Notes under the pieces: generated by a model
Seen by the model: the letters and a program-made list of their open reading frames with translations, nothing else
Told to the model about the DNA's origin: nothing
Database searches by the model: none
Translations under genes and position numbers: made by a program
Shown: positions 1 through 4,665 of the stretch, piece by piece
Layout of the letters: each line of letters opens with the position of its first letter
How positions within the stretch are numbered: position 1 is the first letter of the stretch
DNA from: Desulfuromonadaceae bacterium
Lineage (GTDB): Bacteria > Desulfobacterota > Desulfuromonadia > Desulfuromonadales > Geopsychrobacteraceae
Length of the DNA stretch: 5,206 nt
Assembly: GCA_030639985.1 (NCBI GenBank)
Contig: DAOWKG010000086.1
Coordinates: 1 to 5,206, forward strand
Direction: 5' to 3'

Positions 1-12
1 CCATTTCAATGC

Positions 13-18
13 TATAGT
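13..18 (+). promoter_or_regulatory. possible -10 box of the methyltransferase gene
   Basis: TATAGT matches the TATAAT consensus at five of six positions and lies 28 bases before the start codon at 47. The matching -35 region would fall outside the window, so this rests on one hexamer in AT-rich DNA. The gene could equally be transcribed from further upstream. Confidence 0.25.
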
Positions 19-46
19 AATGGGGTTATATATATGAGGAGTAAGT

Positions 47-910
47 ATGGATAGTAAATTTAAAAATAAAATTCGGGAACAATTCAGTAAAACCGCCAGT
101 GCCTATGTTGAAGCTACCCATTTTTCCGCCGGTGATGATTTGGAAGAGGCAGCAGGATTGCTCAAGCCATCACATGACGACAATATGCTTGATGTCGCTT
201 GTGGCGGTGGTCATATGGCCCTCTTTTTTGCTCCGATGGTCAGACAGGTAGTTGCTTCCGACCTGACGATGCAAATGTTGAAAAAAGCCCAGGAGCATAT
301 TGCCGATGAAGGTCAGGTTGACAATGTTGTTTTCCGCGAAGCGGATGCCGAAGACCTCCCTTTTCCAGCCGGATCATTCACCCTCCTTACCTGCCGCATT
401 GCCGCTCACCACTTTGCCGATGTTCCCCGAGCATTACGTGAATTTCATCGGGTCTTGCGCCGTGGCGGACGAATGATCATTATCGACACCCTGGTACCAC
501 CAGATCCTGAGGTAGCAGAGTTCTTCCAAACCATGGAACTGATGAGAAATCCTACTCACCTAAAAGCATTCAATGAAGATGAGTGGACCGGAATGATTAA
601 TGATTCAGAATTGATCTTGCAAGAAATAAAAGTTGTCTCAAAAACTCACGATTTTCAAGAATGGACAAAAACGGCGGGCCTTAAACGGGAAAAAGTTCAA
701 GAACTGAACAGGTTCTTCATGAATGCCTCCCCGAAAGTCCACGATTATTTCAAAATTGAATCTTTTGCTGGTGAAGTCGAATCATATACTGACCAGAAGA
801 TATTGATCTATGCCACCCGCAAGGAAAAAGAAAAACATATCCATCATAAAGCCCAAGTGGTTGCACCAACGGAAACAGCAGAAGATAGCGAAGCTGAAAG
901 TTCCGATTAA
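47..910 (+). CDS. class I SAM-dependent methyltransferase (Methyltransf_11 / UbiE-YcgJ-like)
   Basis: A 287-residue cytoplasmic protein predicted to transfer a methyl group from S-adenosylmethionine to an unidentified small molecule. The Rossmann-type SAM fold is clear. Motif I is LDVACGGGH at residues 48-56. The acidic residue ending strand 2 is Asp72 (VVASDLT). The post-II motif is ADAEDLPFP around 99-107, followed by the CRIAAHHF segment at 116-123. The post-III motif is VLRRGGRMIIID at 136-147. This order is typical of Methyltransf_11 proteins such as UbiE and Bacillus YcgJ; the C-terminal half (about 150-257) is not diagnostic of substrate. Residues from about 258 to the end form a charged, low-complexity tail (Lys/His-rich, then Glu/Ser/Asp-rich) outside the catalytic fold. 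The start is supported by AGGAG at 37-41, five bases before ATG. The gene stands alone, ending in a terminator shared with the converging hydrolase gene. The fold assignment is firm; the substrate is unknown. Confidence 0.9.
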   Translation: MDSKFKNKIREQFSKTASAYVEATHFSAGDDLEEAAGLLKPSHDDNMLDVACGGGHMALFFAPMVRQVVASDLTMQMLKKAQEHIADEGQVDNVVFREADAEDLPFPAGSFTLLTCRIAAHHFADVPRALREFHRVLRRGGRMIIIDTLVPPDPEVAEFFQTMELMRNPTHLKAFNEDEWTGMINDSELILQEIKVVSKTHDFQEWTKTAGLKREKVQELNRFFMNASPKVHDYFKIESFAGEVESYTDQKILIYATRKEKEKHIHHKAQVVAPTETAEDSEAESSD

Positions 911-915
911 CAACT

Positions 916-953
916 AAAAGCCCCCTCTGCAACATGATGCAGAGGGGGCTTTT
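916..953. terminator. bidirectional rho-independent terminator between converging genes
   Basis: A perfect 15-bp inverted repeat (916-930 with 939-953) has an 8-base loop. The stem core is GCCCCCTCTGC and the outer pairs are four A-T, so each strand ends in a run of T after a G+C-rich stem. It lies 5 bases after the methyltransferase stop and 12 bases beyond the hydrolase stop, so it serves both converging genes. Confidence 0.93.
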
Positions 954-965
954 GCGTAATTTATA

Positions 966-1778
966 TTATGCCGCTCGCAATGAGCAACAGGGTTGAACTT
1001 TTCTACACGGTGGTTCTATCGACAGCAGAAACTCGACCAGTTGCAAATTCACCTGATCCGATTTTTCCATCTGGATTAGGTGTCCACCATCAAGATTGAT
1101 TACCCCAACGCAGTTTGAGATTCTATTTGCCATAATTTTAGCGTTCCCAAAATGACAAATCAGATCGTCCTTTCCCGCCACAATCAAAACGGGCAAATCA
1201 AGATTATCTAGTATATTTACGTAATTTTTGCGCCCTTGCATTGCTTGTAGATTATAAAGCAATCCATCCTTGGTATAATCGTAAGCAGCTTCACGAATCA
1301 TCAACCGAACAGATTCGTCAAAGCACTCTTCTCGTCCACCCATAAGAGTTGTCAAGAGTTCTTCCCGTACCGACAGATCATTCTCTGCTACTAAAGAGGC
1401 AATAATTTGCTCCCGCTGGTACTTTTCATGAATATCATCATTACCCGGGCGCGTGCTAATAAAACATGCTCCAGTAATACGACGCTGATATCGCTCCAGC
1501 AGCGCCAAAAGGATTGAGCCACCCATGCCATGCCCACACACGGCAAAACGACCAATGCCAAGCCGATTAAGCAAAGTAATAACTGCGGCGCTATATGTTG
1601 ACACCGACCCTACACCATCAAGGCCTGACAAATTCGGGACTATGACCCTAAAACCCTCCTGCAACAAACAAGACACCTGATTGCGCCAACTGTCGGTGGT
1701 CAGTAGCACATCATGAAGCAGAACTACAGTCGGCCCATTGCCAAAATCGTGATAGTCGAGAAGAGTTGGTGTTTTCAT
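966..1778 (-). CDS. alpha/beta-hydrolase-fold protein with glycine at the nucleophile position
   Basis: A 270-residue protein with the layout of small alpha/beta hydrolases (BioH, PcaD and MhpC type). There is an early beta-strand/oxyanion segment VVLLHDVLLTTDSW (18-31), a nucleophile-elbow segment VCGHGMGGS (80-88), a variable cap region (about 108-190), the acid-loop VLIVAGKDDLI (197-206, likely Asp205) and the terminal histidine in DGGHLIQMEKSDQV (His233). The canonical elbow is G-x-S-x-G; here it is G-H-G-M-G, so residue 84 is Gly (codon GGC at 1529-1527) while Asp and His remain. The usual HG of the oxyanion loop is His22-Asp23. Hydrolytic activity by the standard mechanism is therefore doubtful; a binding, regulatory or altered catalytic role is possible. 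There is no signal peptide. The start at 1778 is preferred because AAGGAG (1790-1785) sits 6 bases upstream. A start at 1835 would add 19 residues without a ribosome site and place the putative transcription start inside the gene. It appears to be transcribed alone from a sigma-54-type promoter. Confidence 0.85.
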   Translation of the reverse strand: MKTPTLLDYHDFGNGPTVVLLHDVLLTTDSWRNQVSCLLQEGFRVIVPNLSGLDGVGSVSTYSAAVITLLNRLGIGRFAVCGHGMGGSILLALLERYQRRITGACFISTRPGNDDIHEKYQREQIIASLVAENDLSVREELLTTLMGGREECFDESVRLMIREAAYDYTKDGLLYNLQAMQGRKNYVNILDNLDLPVLIVAGKDDLICHFGNAKIMANRISNCVGVINLDGGHLIQMEKSDQVNLQLVEFLLSIEPPCRKVQPCCSLRAA

Positions 1779-1839
1779 GTTGTGCTCCTTCAGGCATAAA
1801 TTAAAATAATTATTTCTAAATTTCTCAGCACCCATAAAA

Positions 1840-1854
1840 GCAAACTACATACCA
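1840..1854 (-). promoter_or_regulatory. sigma-54 (RpoN) -24/-12 promoter for the hydrolase gene
   Basis: On the minus strand the element reads TGGTATG-TAGT-TTGC, preceded by AACAC and followed by TTTT. It fits the known consensus YTGGCACG-N4-TTGCW with only two substitutions (TAT for CAC in the -24 block). The GG (1853/1852) and GC (1841/1840) are separated by the required 10 bases. Predicted transcription start is near 1828, giving a leader of about 50 bases. No better sigma-70 promoter was found in this gap. Sigma-54 promoters need an ATP-dependent enhancer-binding protein, which is not encoded in the window. Confidence 0.65.
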
Positions 1855-1935
1855 GTGTTCTATTAAATGTTTTGAATATTTTCGTTGTGTTTTTAGGCAG
1901 TTACAATAGGTGGGATTATTTATCAAGTTTGTATG

Positions 1936-1951
1936 TTTGCAGTTTTGCAAA
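1936..1951. repeat. 16-bp inverted repeat, candidate upstream activator site 1
   Basis: TTTGCA-GTTT-TGCAAA is a perfect dyad with 6-bp arms. It lies about 108-123 bases upstream of the transcription start predicted for the sigma-54-like promoter, within the usual range for enhancer-binding-protein sites. A near copy occurs 82 bp further upstream. Confidence 0.45.
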
Positions 1952-2017
1952 TAGTTTTATATTTCTCAGACAAGGTAATAGACATTAACCCCCTGATATT
2001 AATAGCAAGTTTCACGT

Positions 2018-2033
2018 TTCGCAGTTTTGCAAA
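2018..2033. repeat. 16-bp inverted repeat, candidate upstream activator site 2
   Basis: TTCGCA-GTTT-TGCAAA differs from the copy at 1936-1951 at one base and has the same 4-base spacer. It lies about 190-205 bases upstream of the predicted hydrolase transcription start. A further partial half-site, TTCGCAAA, occurs just beyond at 2040-2047. Confidence 0.4.
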
Positions 2034-2076
2034 AAAGCATTCGCAAATAACCAAAACTAGAAATAAAAAATTCCGT

Positions 2077-2106
2077 AAAAAAAGGGCAGCCACAAGTGGC
2101 TGCCCT
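2077..2106 (-). terminator. rho-independent terminator of the lipoprotein gene
   Basis: On the minus strand, AGGGCAGCCAC and its complement (2106-2096 with 2093-2083) form a perfect stem of 10-11 bp with a very short loop. It is followed by a run of seven T (2083-2077). It lies about 55 bases past the lipoprotein stop codon. Confidence 0.88.
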
Positions 2107-2161
2107 CCAAACAACATTTAAATAATAATCTACTTAGACAAAACTATGAGATAGCTGACCG

Positions 2162-2851
2162 TCAATACCGCCCGGCAGTCTCATTTGGCACGACAAAGAC
2201 TTCGACCCGCCGATTTTGTGATCGACCGGTTATAGTATTATTACTGGCAACCGGTTCCATTTCGCCACGCCCTTCTGTTCCCAAGCGTGAAGTTGCCACC
2301 CCGCGCATAATCAGGTAATCAGCCACAGCATTGGCCCGACGTAGAGAAAGTTCAAGGTTGTACTGAGCTGAGCCAACATCATCCGTATGTCCAACAACAA
2401 CAATCTGGGTCTGCTGATAACGATTCATGATATCGGCAATCTTGTTAAGTGGAGATTGAAAAGTTGACTTTATGTGTGCTGAATTAAAATCAAAAGAAAC
2501 TTCACTACTCATGGTCAGCTTAAGAATTTCATTCTGCTGTCGTTCAATTTCAATCTGATGTTGCGCTTGGTCAGCAGCCAACTGTTGTTCAAATTCAGTC
2601 TGCTGCTTGTCCATATAGGCACCAGTACCGGCACCCAAAGCCCCCCCGGCAGCGCCGCCAATCAATGCTCCCCTGAGAGCTCCACCAGAGTGATCATTCT
2701 GATAACCAATAATTGCTCCCGACACGGCGCCAACTAACGCTCCTATACCAGCTCCTTTTTTTGTATTCTCATGGGTAGTATTGGTCGCACAACCAACCAG
2801 GCTGACAACAAAACAGAGGACAAGGGATGAAATCAATAATTTATGTTTCAT
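2162..2851 (-). CDS. OmpA-domain outer-membrane lipoprotein with glycine-zipper (YiaD-like)
   Basis: A 229-residue envelope protein predicted to be lipid-anchored in the outer membrane and to bind peptidoglycan. Its signal sequence is MKHKLLISSL plus a hydrophobic stretch ending in the lipobox LVGC, with lipidated Cys21. The next residue is Ala, not Asp, which favours the outer membrane. Residues about 33-78 are a glycine zipper (repeats such as GAGIGALVGAVSGAIIG and GGAAGGALGAGTGA). Residues about 82-113 are Gln/Glu-rich and probably coiled coil. The OmpA C-terminal domain covers about 117-222, with GHTDDVG (Asp157) and LSLRRA (Arg172), the residues that hold diaminopimelate in this family. 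The order matches E. coli YiaD. The AAGGAG at 2866-2861 is 9 bases from the ATG at 2851 but only 3 from another in-frame ATG at 2857, so 2851 is preferred; the alternative adds Met-His. Gene borders and terminators suggest monocistronic expression. The family is firm; the exact cellular role is not. Confidence 0.92.
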   Translation of the reverse strand: MKHKLLISSLVLCFVVSLVGCATNTTHENTKKGAGIGALVGAVSGAIIGYQNDHSGGALRGALIGGAAGGALGAGTGAYMDKQQTEFEQQLAADQAQHQIEIERQQNEILKLTMSSEVSFDFNSAHIKSTFQSPLNKIADIMNRYQQTQIVVVGHTDDVGSAQYNLELSLRRANAVADYLIMRGVATSRLGTEGRGEMEPVASNNTITGRSQNRRVEVFVVPNETAGRY

Positions 2852-2856
2852 ATGCA

Positions 2857-2938
2857 TTAACTCCTTTAGCCATTTAAAAAATCTGATAAACCTTAGAGTT
2901 CATCATACCTCTCTCTGCTAAAAAGCAAAAGGAGTTAA
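2857..2938. repeat. 11-bp inverted repeat that includes the lipoprotein Shine-Dalgarno
   Basis: TTAACTCCTTT at 2857-2867 and its exact complement AAAGGAGTTAA at 2928-2938 are 60 bases apart. In the minus-strand transcript the downstream arm is the lipoprotein ribosome site. The upstream arm would only be present in RNA that starts upstream of about 2938, such as readthrough from gltA. Confidence 0.5.
2902..2907 (-). promoter_or_regulatory. candidate -10 box of the lipoprotein gene
   Basis: On the minus strand TATGAT matches five of six bases of the TATAAT consensus, giving a predicted leader of about 45 bases. Upstream hexamers at 15-17 bp spacing (TTGCTT, TTTGCT, TTTTGC) are poor -35 matches, so the call is tentative. 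Confidence 0.4.
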
Positions 2939-2939
2939 C

Positions 2940-2972
2940 AAAAAAAGGGAGACTCTCGAAAGAGCCTCCCTT
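2940..2972 (-). terminator. rho-independent terminator of gltA
   Basis: On the minus strand, AAGGGAGGCTCT-TTCG-AGAGTCTCCCTT (2972-2945) folds into a 12-bp stem with one G-T wobble and a TTCG loop. It is followed by a run of seven T ending at 2940. The hairpin begins about 30 bases after the gltA stop. Confidence 0.92.
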
Positions 2973-3003
2973 AAATACAATCAAAATAAAGTAATTTAAA
3001 CTA

Positions 3004-4317
3004 TTACTTGATACCAGCTGCTGCTTCGAGCATTGCAGTAGTAACAGACTTAGGACGCTCGATTGCGTAACCGAGAGCACGGTCCCAAGTGATGTTAGGC
3101 AGGCAACCAAGTGCACGACCTACACCGAACAGAACAGTGTAGAACTCGTACTGGGTTACACCGTAGAACCACTGGATAACACCGGACTGGGCATCAACAT
3201 TTGGCCATGGGTTTTTAGCTTTACCTTGCTCGACCAAGCAATCAGGTGCAACTTCAAAGATCATTGCAACTAGCTTGAACAGTGGGTAATCTTTGAGGCC
3301 TTCAGTGTTAAGGCAGAACTCACGTTGTGAAGTGTAACGTGGGTCAGTCTTACGCAGAACAGCATGACCGTAACCAGGGATAACCTGACCACTGTTGAGG
3401 GTAGCCCAAAGAGCTTCTTTGAGTTTCTCTTTGGTTGGCAGTTCGCCACCAAGCTGGTTCATGAAGCTTTGAGTCCAACGGAGAACTTCTTCGTTTGCCA
3501 AGCCGTGAAGAGGACCGGCAAGACCGTTGATACCAGCACTATATGCATAGTAAGCATCAGACAGAGCAGAAGCAACCAAGTGAGTAGCGTGAGCAGAAAC
3601 GTTACCAGACTCATGATCAGAGTGAAGGATGAAGTACATCCGTGCAACATCATCATAAGGTTCGTCGATACCCATCATGCGAGCGAAGTTACCGCCCATA
3701 TCGAGCTCTGGATCGGCTTCGATGTGGGTATCACCCATATACTTCATCCGGTAGATGTAAGCACCGATAGGACCAAGTTTGGCCATCAGATTAGTTGAAT
3801 CTTCGAACATGTCTTCCCAGCAAGTCATTTTATTGAATTTGCCAGCAGCATAGTTTCCAGCGAATACAGAGTCACGCTGCATTGCCAAGATTGCTGAGGA
3901 GAACATTACCATTGGATGGCTGTCACGTGGCAGTGCACGCAATACGTCGATTACATAAGCAGGAATCTGTGCACGGCTCTTCCAGTCTTCAACAACTTCA
4001 AGGGTTTGCTCCATGGTAGGAACATCACCGGTCATCAACAGGTACCAGAAACCCTCAACGAAGGGCTGAGTCTTACCAGGAACCTTTGGTAGAGCATCAA
4101 AAGTTTCAGGAATAGTCATGCCACGGAAACGGATACCTTCCATTGGATCAAGATAAGAAATATCAGTAACCAAGGATTTGATGCCACGAGCACCACCGAT
4201 ACACTGACCGATAGTTGCTTCACCGAGAACAACATCACTGAACTCTTTAACCAGTTTAGTGGTGCGTGGGCGGTGTGCAGCAATCTTTTCCGCTAAAACT
4301 TTTTTCAATGTTGACAT
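3004..4317 (-). CDS. gltA: citrate synthase, eukaryotic (mitochondrial-like) type
   Basis: Condenses acetyl-CoA and oxaloacetate to citrate, the first TCA-cycle step, in the cytoplasm. At 437 residues it equals the mature pig mitochondrial enzyme and nearly shares its numbering. The catalytic triad is His271 (GLAGPLHGLANEE), His318 (PGYGHAVLRKTDPRY) and Asp375 (NPWPNVDAQSG). Substrate-binding equivalents include His235 (HSDHESGNVSAH), Arg327, Arg401 (GVGRALG) and Arg421 (IERPKS). These motifs mark the eukaryote-like family known from Geobacteraceae, not the NADH-inhibited hexameric GltA of enteric bacteria. One small difference is Gln377 where pig has His (DAHSG). The start is set by AAGGAG (4330-4325), 7 bases before ATG, and by agreement with family length. 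The frame is open upstream to a GTG at 4479, which has its own AAGGAGGG, so a 491-residue product cannot be excluded. Two stops end the frame (TAA, then TAG). Single-gene unit with a strong terminator, divergent from dusB. Confidence 0.97.
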   Translation of the reverse strand: MSTLKKVLAEKIAAHRPRTTKLVKEFSDVVLGEATIGQCIGGARGIKSLVTDISYLDPMEGIRFRGMTIPETFDALPKVPGKTQPFVEGFWYLLMTGDVPTMEQTLEVVEDWKSRAQIPAYVIDVLRALPRDSHPMVMFSSAILAMQRDSVFAGNYAAGKFNKMTCWEDMFEDSTNLMAKLGPIGAYIYRMKYMGDTHIEADPELDMGGNFARMMGIDEPYDDVARMYFILHSDHESGNVSAHATHLVASALSDAYYAYSAGINGLAGPLHGLANEEVLRWTQSFMNQLGGELPTKEKLKEALWATLNSGQVIPGYGHAVLRKTDPRYTSQREFCLNTEGLKDYPLFKLVAMIFEVAPDCLVEQGKAKNPWPNVDAQSGVIQWFYGVTQYEFYTVLFGVGRALGCLPNITWDRALGYAIERPKSVTTAMLEAAAGIK

Positions 4318-4336
4318 ACTCTCTCTCCTTTTGTGG

Positions 4337-4348
4337 TTGTTGTAACAA
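4337..4348. repeat. TTGTT-N2-AACAA dyad next to the gltA ribosome site
   Basis: TTGTT-GT-AACAA lies 7 bases upstream of the gltA Shine-Dalgarno and repeats the dyad found over the gltA -10 box (4514-4525), 177 bp away. It may be a second operator or coincidence. Confidence 0.3.
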
Positions 4349-4358
4349 AACTTACGAT

Positions 4359-4370
4359 GCCCATACGGGC
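4359..4370. repeat. small GCCC/GGGC hairpin in the gltA leader
   Basis: GCCC-ATAC-GGGC is a 4-bp G+C dyad between the terminator-like hairpin and the gltA Shine-Dalgarno. It is short, and its role is unknown. Confidence 0.35.
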
Positions 4371-4374
4371 CAAG

Positions 4375-4397
4375 AAAGAAAAACCCCGCAATGCGGG
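4375..4397 (-). terminator. terminator-like hairpin in the gltA leader (possible attenuator)
   Basis: On the minus strand, CCCGC-ATT-GCGGG (4397-4385) is followed by GTTTTTCTTTC, the form of a short intrinsic terminator, about 58 bases before the gltA ribosome site. It is not at the end of any gene, so premature termination (attenuation) of the gltA transcript is the natural reading. The stem has only 5 bp, so efficiency is uncertain. Confidence 0.5.
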
Positions 4398-4405
4398 TAG
4401 ACGAA

Positions 4406-4431
4406 CTACATAAAAACAGTTTTTTATGTAG
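4406..4431. repeat. perfect 11-bp hairpin in the gltA leader
   Basis: CTACATAAAAA (4406-4416) and its exact complement (4421-4431) surround a 4-base loop. It stands immediately upstream, in the minus-strand transcript, of the terminator-like hairpin at 4385-4397. It is AT-rich, is not followed by T in the minus direction, and is more likely a leader structure or binding site than a terminator. Confidence 0.6.
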
Positions 4432-4512
4432 CTTATAAATGGTTACAAGCGACAAGTCCTTGAGGTGCATTTTACCCACCCCGCAAACCCTCCTTCGCTT
4501 AATTTAACAAAT

Positions 4513-4526
4513 GTTGTTTTAACAAC
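4513..4526. promoter_or_regulatory. inverted repeat overlapping the gltA -10 box (candidate operator)
   Basis: GTTGTT-TT-AACAAC is a perfect 6-bp-arm dyad covering the predicted gltA -10 hexamer, where a bound protein would block RNA polymerase. A further half-site AACAA (4506-4510) adjoins it. In Geobacter, gltA is known to be repressed by HgtR; whether this is such a site cannot be told here. Confidence 0.45.
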
Positions 4527-4544
4527 TCGCTTCTCCCTTGTCAA
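4516..4544 (-). promoter_or_regulatory. sigma-70-type promoter of gltA
   Basis: On the minus strand, a perfect consensus -35 TTGACA (4544-4539) is followed after 17 bases by TAAAAC (4521-4516), which matches the -10 consensus at four of six. The predicted start near 4509 gives a leader of about 190 bases. The dyad at 4513-4526 overlaps the -10 box. Confidence 0.6.
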
Positions 4545-4549
4545 GCTGT

Positions 4550-4572
4550 AAATTGTATACAGTATTCAATTT
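4550..4572. promoter_or_regulatory. 23-bp inverted repeat upstream of the gltA -35, GntR-like candidate operator
   Basis: Arms AAATTGTATAC and GTATTCAATTT flank a central A, with 10 of 11 positions complementary. The TTGTATAC core resembles operators of FadR/GntR-family regulators. It lies 5 bases upstream of the gltA -35 and about 95 bases before dusB, so it could activate gltA or act on both genes. The regulator is not in the window. Confidence 0.45.
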
Positions 4573-4602
4573 TGTTCCCCCACAAGTTAAGAGTCTTTAG
4601 CT

Positions 4603-4608
4603 TACAAT
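4603..4608 (+). promoter_or_regulatory. possible -10 box of dusB
   Basis: TACAAT matches five of six bases of TATAAT and would give a leader of about 50 bases. No convincing -35 hexamer lies 16-18 bases upstream, so support is weak. Confidence 0.25.
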
Positions 4609-4665
4609 AATGGTTATTTTTTCTCTTGTTCCGAACCTCCAACTAAACTAATATGCCTAATTATT

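Larger units (their letters stand above)
1779..2161. other. 383-bp AT-rich intergenic region, no credible gene
   Basis: This gap lies between the hydrolase start and the lipoprotein stop. It holds the hydrolase Shine-Dalgarno, a sigma-54-like promoter, two related 16-bp inverted repeats and the terminator of the lipoprotein gene. Short open frames on both strands (about 1923-2121) overlap each other and the terminator, have AT-driven composition and lack ribosome sites, so no protein is called. Confidence 0.75.
4318..4479 (-). other. in-frame leader reading frame / possible alternative gltA N-terminus
   Basis: A GTG at 4479 is preceded at 8 bases by AAGGAGGG (4495-4488), a better Shine-Dalgarno than that of the accepted gltA start. 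It opens 54 codons (start MGKMHLKDLSLV) with no stop before the gltA ATG. The encoded stretch is basic, with a hydrophobic patch (AGFFFLG), and resembles no citrate synthase N-terminus I know. It spans all three leader hairpins. It may be a translated leader, a longer isoform, or chance; a 54-codon stop-free run is not rare. Confidence 0.3.
4318..4665. other. 348-bp divergent regulatory region between gltA and dusB
   Basis: No independent gene is supported here. It contains the gltA promoter and a leader of about 190 bases with three hairpins, inverted repeats near the promoter, and the dusB upstream region. An open frame in the leader (4479 to 4318, minus strand) runs in frame into gltA and is described separately. 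Confidence 0.8.

Noticed and set aside
1779..1835. 19-residue N-terminal extension of the hydrolase (start at 1835)
   Set aside because: There is no ribosome site at 1835, it starts upstream of the predicted transcription start near 1828, and the ATG at 1778 has AAGGAG at ideal spacing.
1923..2121. Overlapping short open frames on both strands (about 62-64 codons)
   Set aside because: They lie in AT-rich DNA, run through the lipoprotein terminator, lack ribosome sites and have compositions explained by base content. Each is the near mirror of the other.
3364..3798. 144-codon plus-strand frame inside gltA, and other antisense or shifted frames there
   Set aside because: Antisense shadow of a highly conserved gene; no promoter, ribosome site or recognisable protein.
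966..4317. Operon of gltA, lipoprotein and hydrolase
   Set aside because: They are co-directional, but a good intrinsic terminator follows each gene and separate promoter candidates precede each.
4375..4480. c-di-GMP (GEMM) or other known riboswitch in the gltA leader
   Set aside because: The leader has hairpins but none of the conserved GEMM sequence blocks or those of other riboswitch classes I can recognise.
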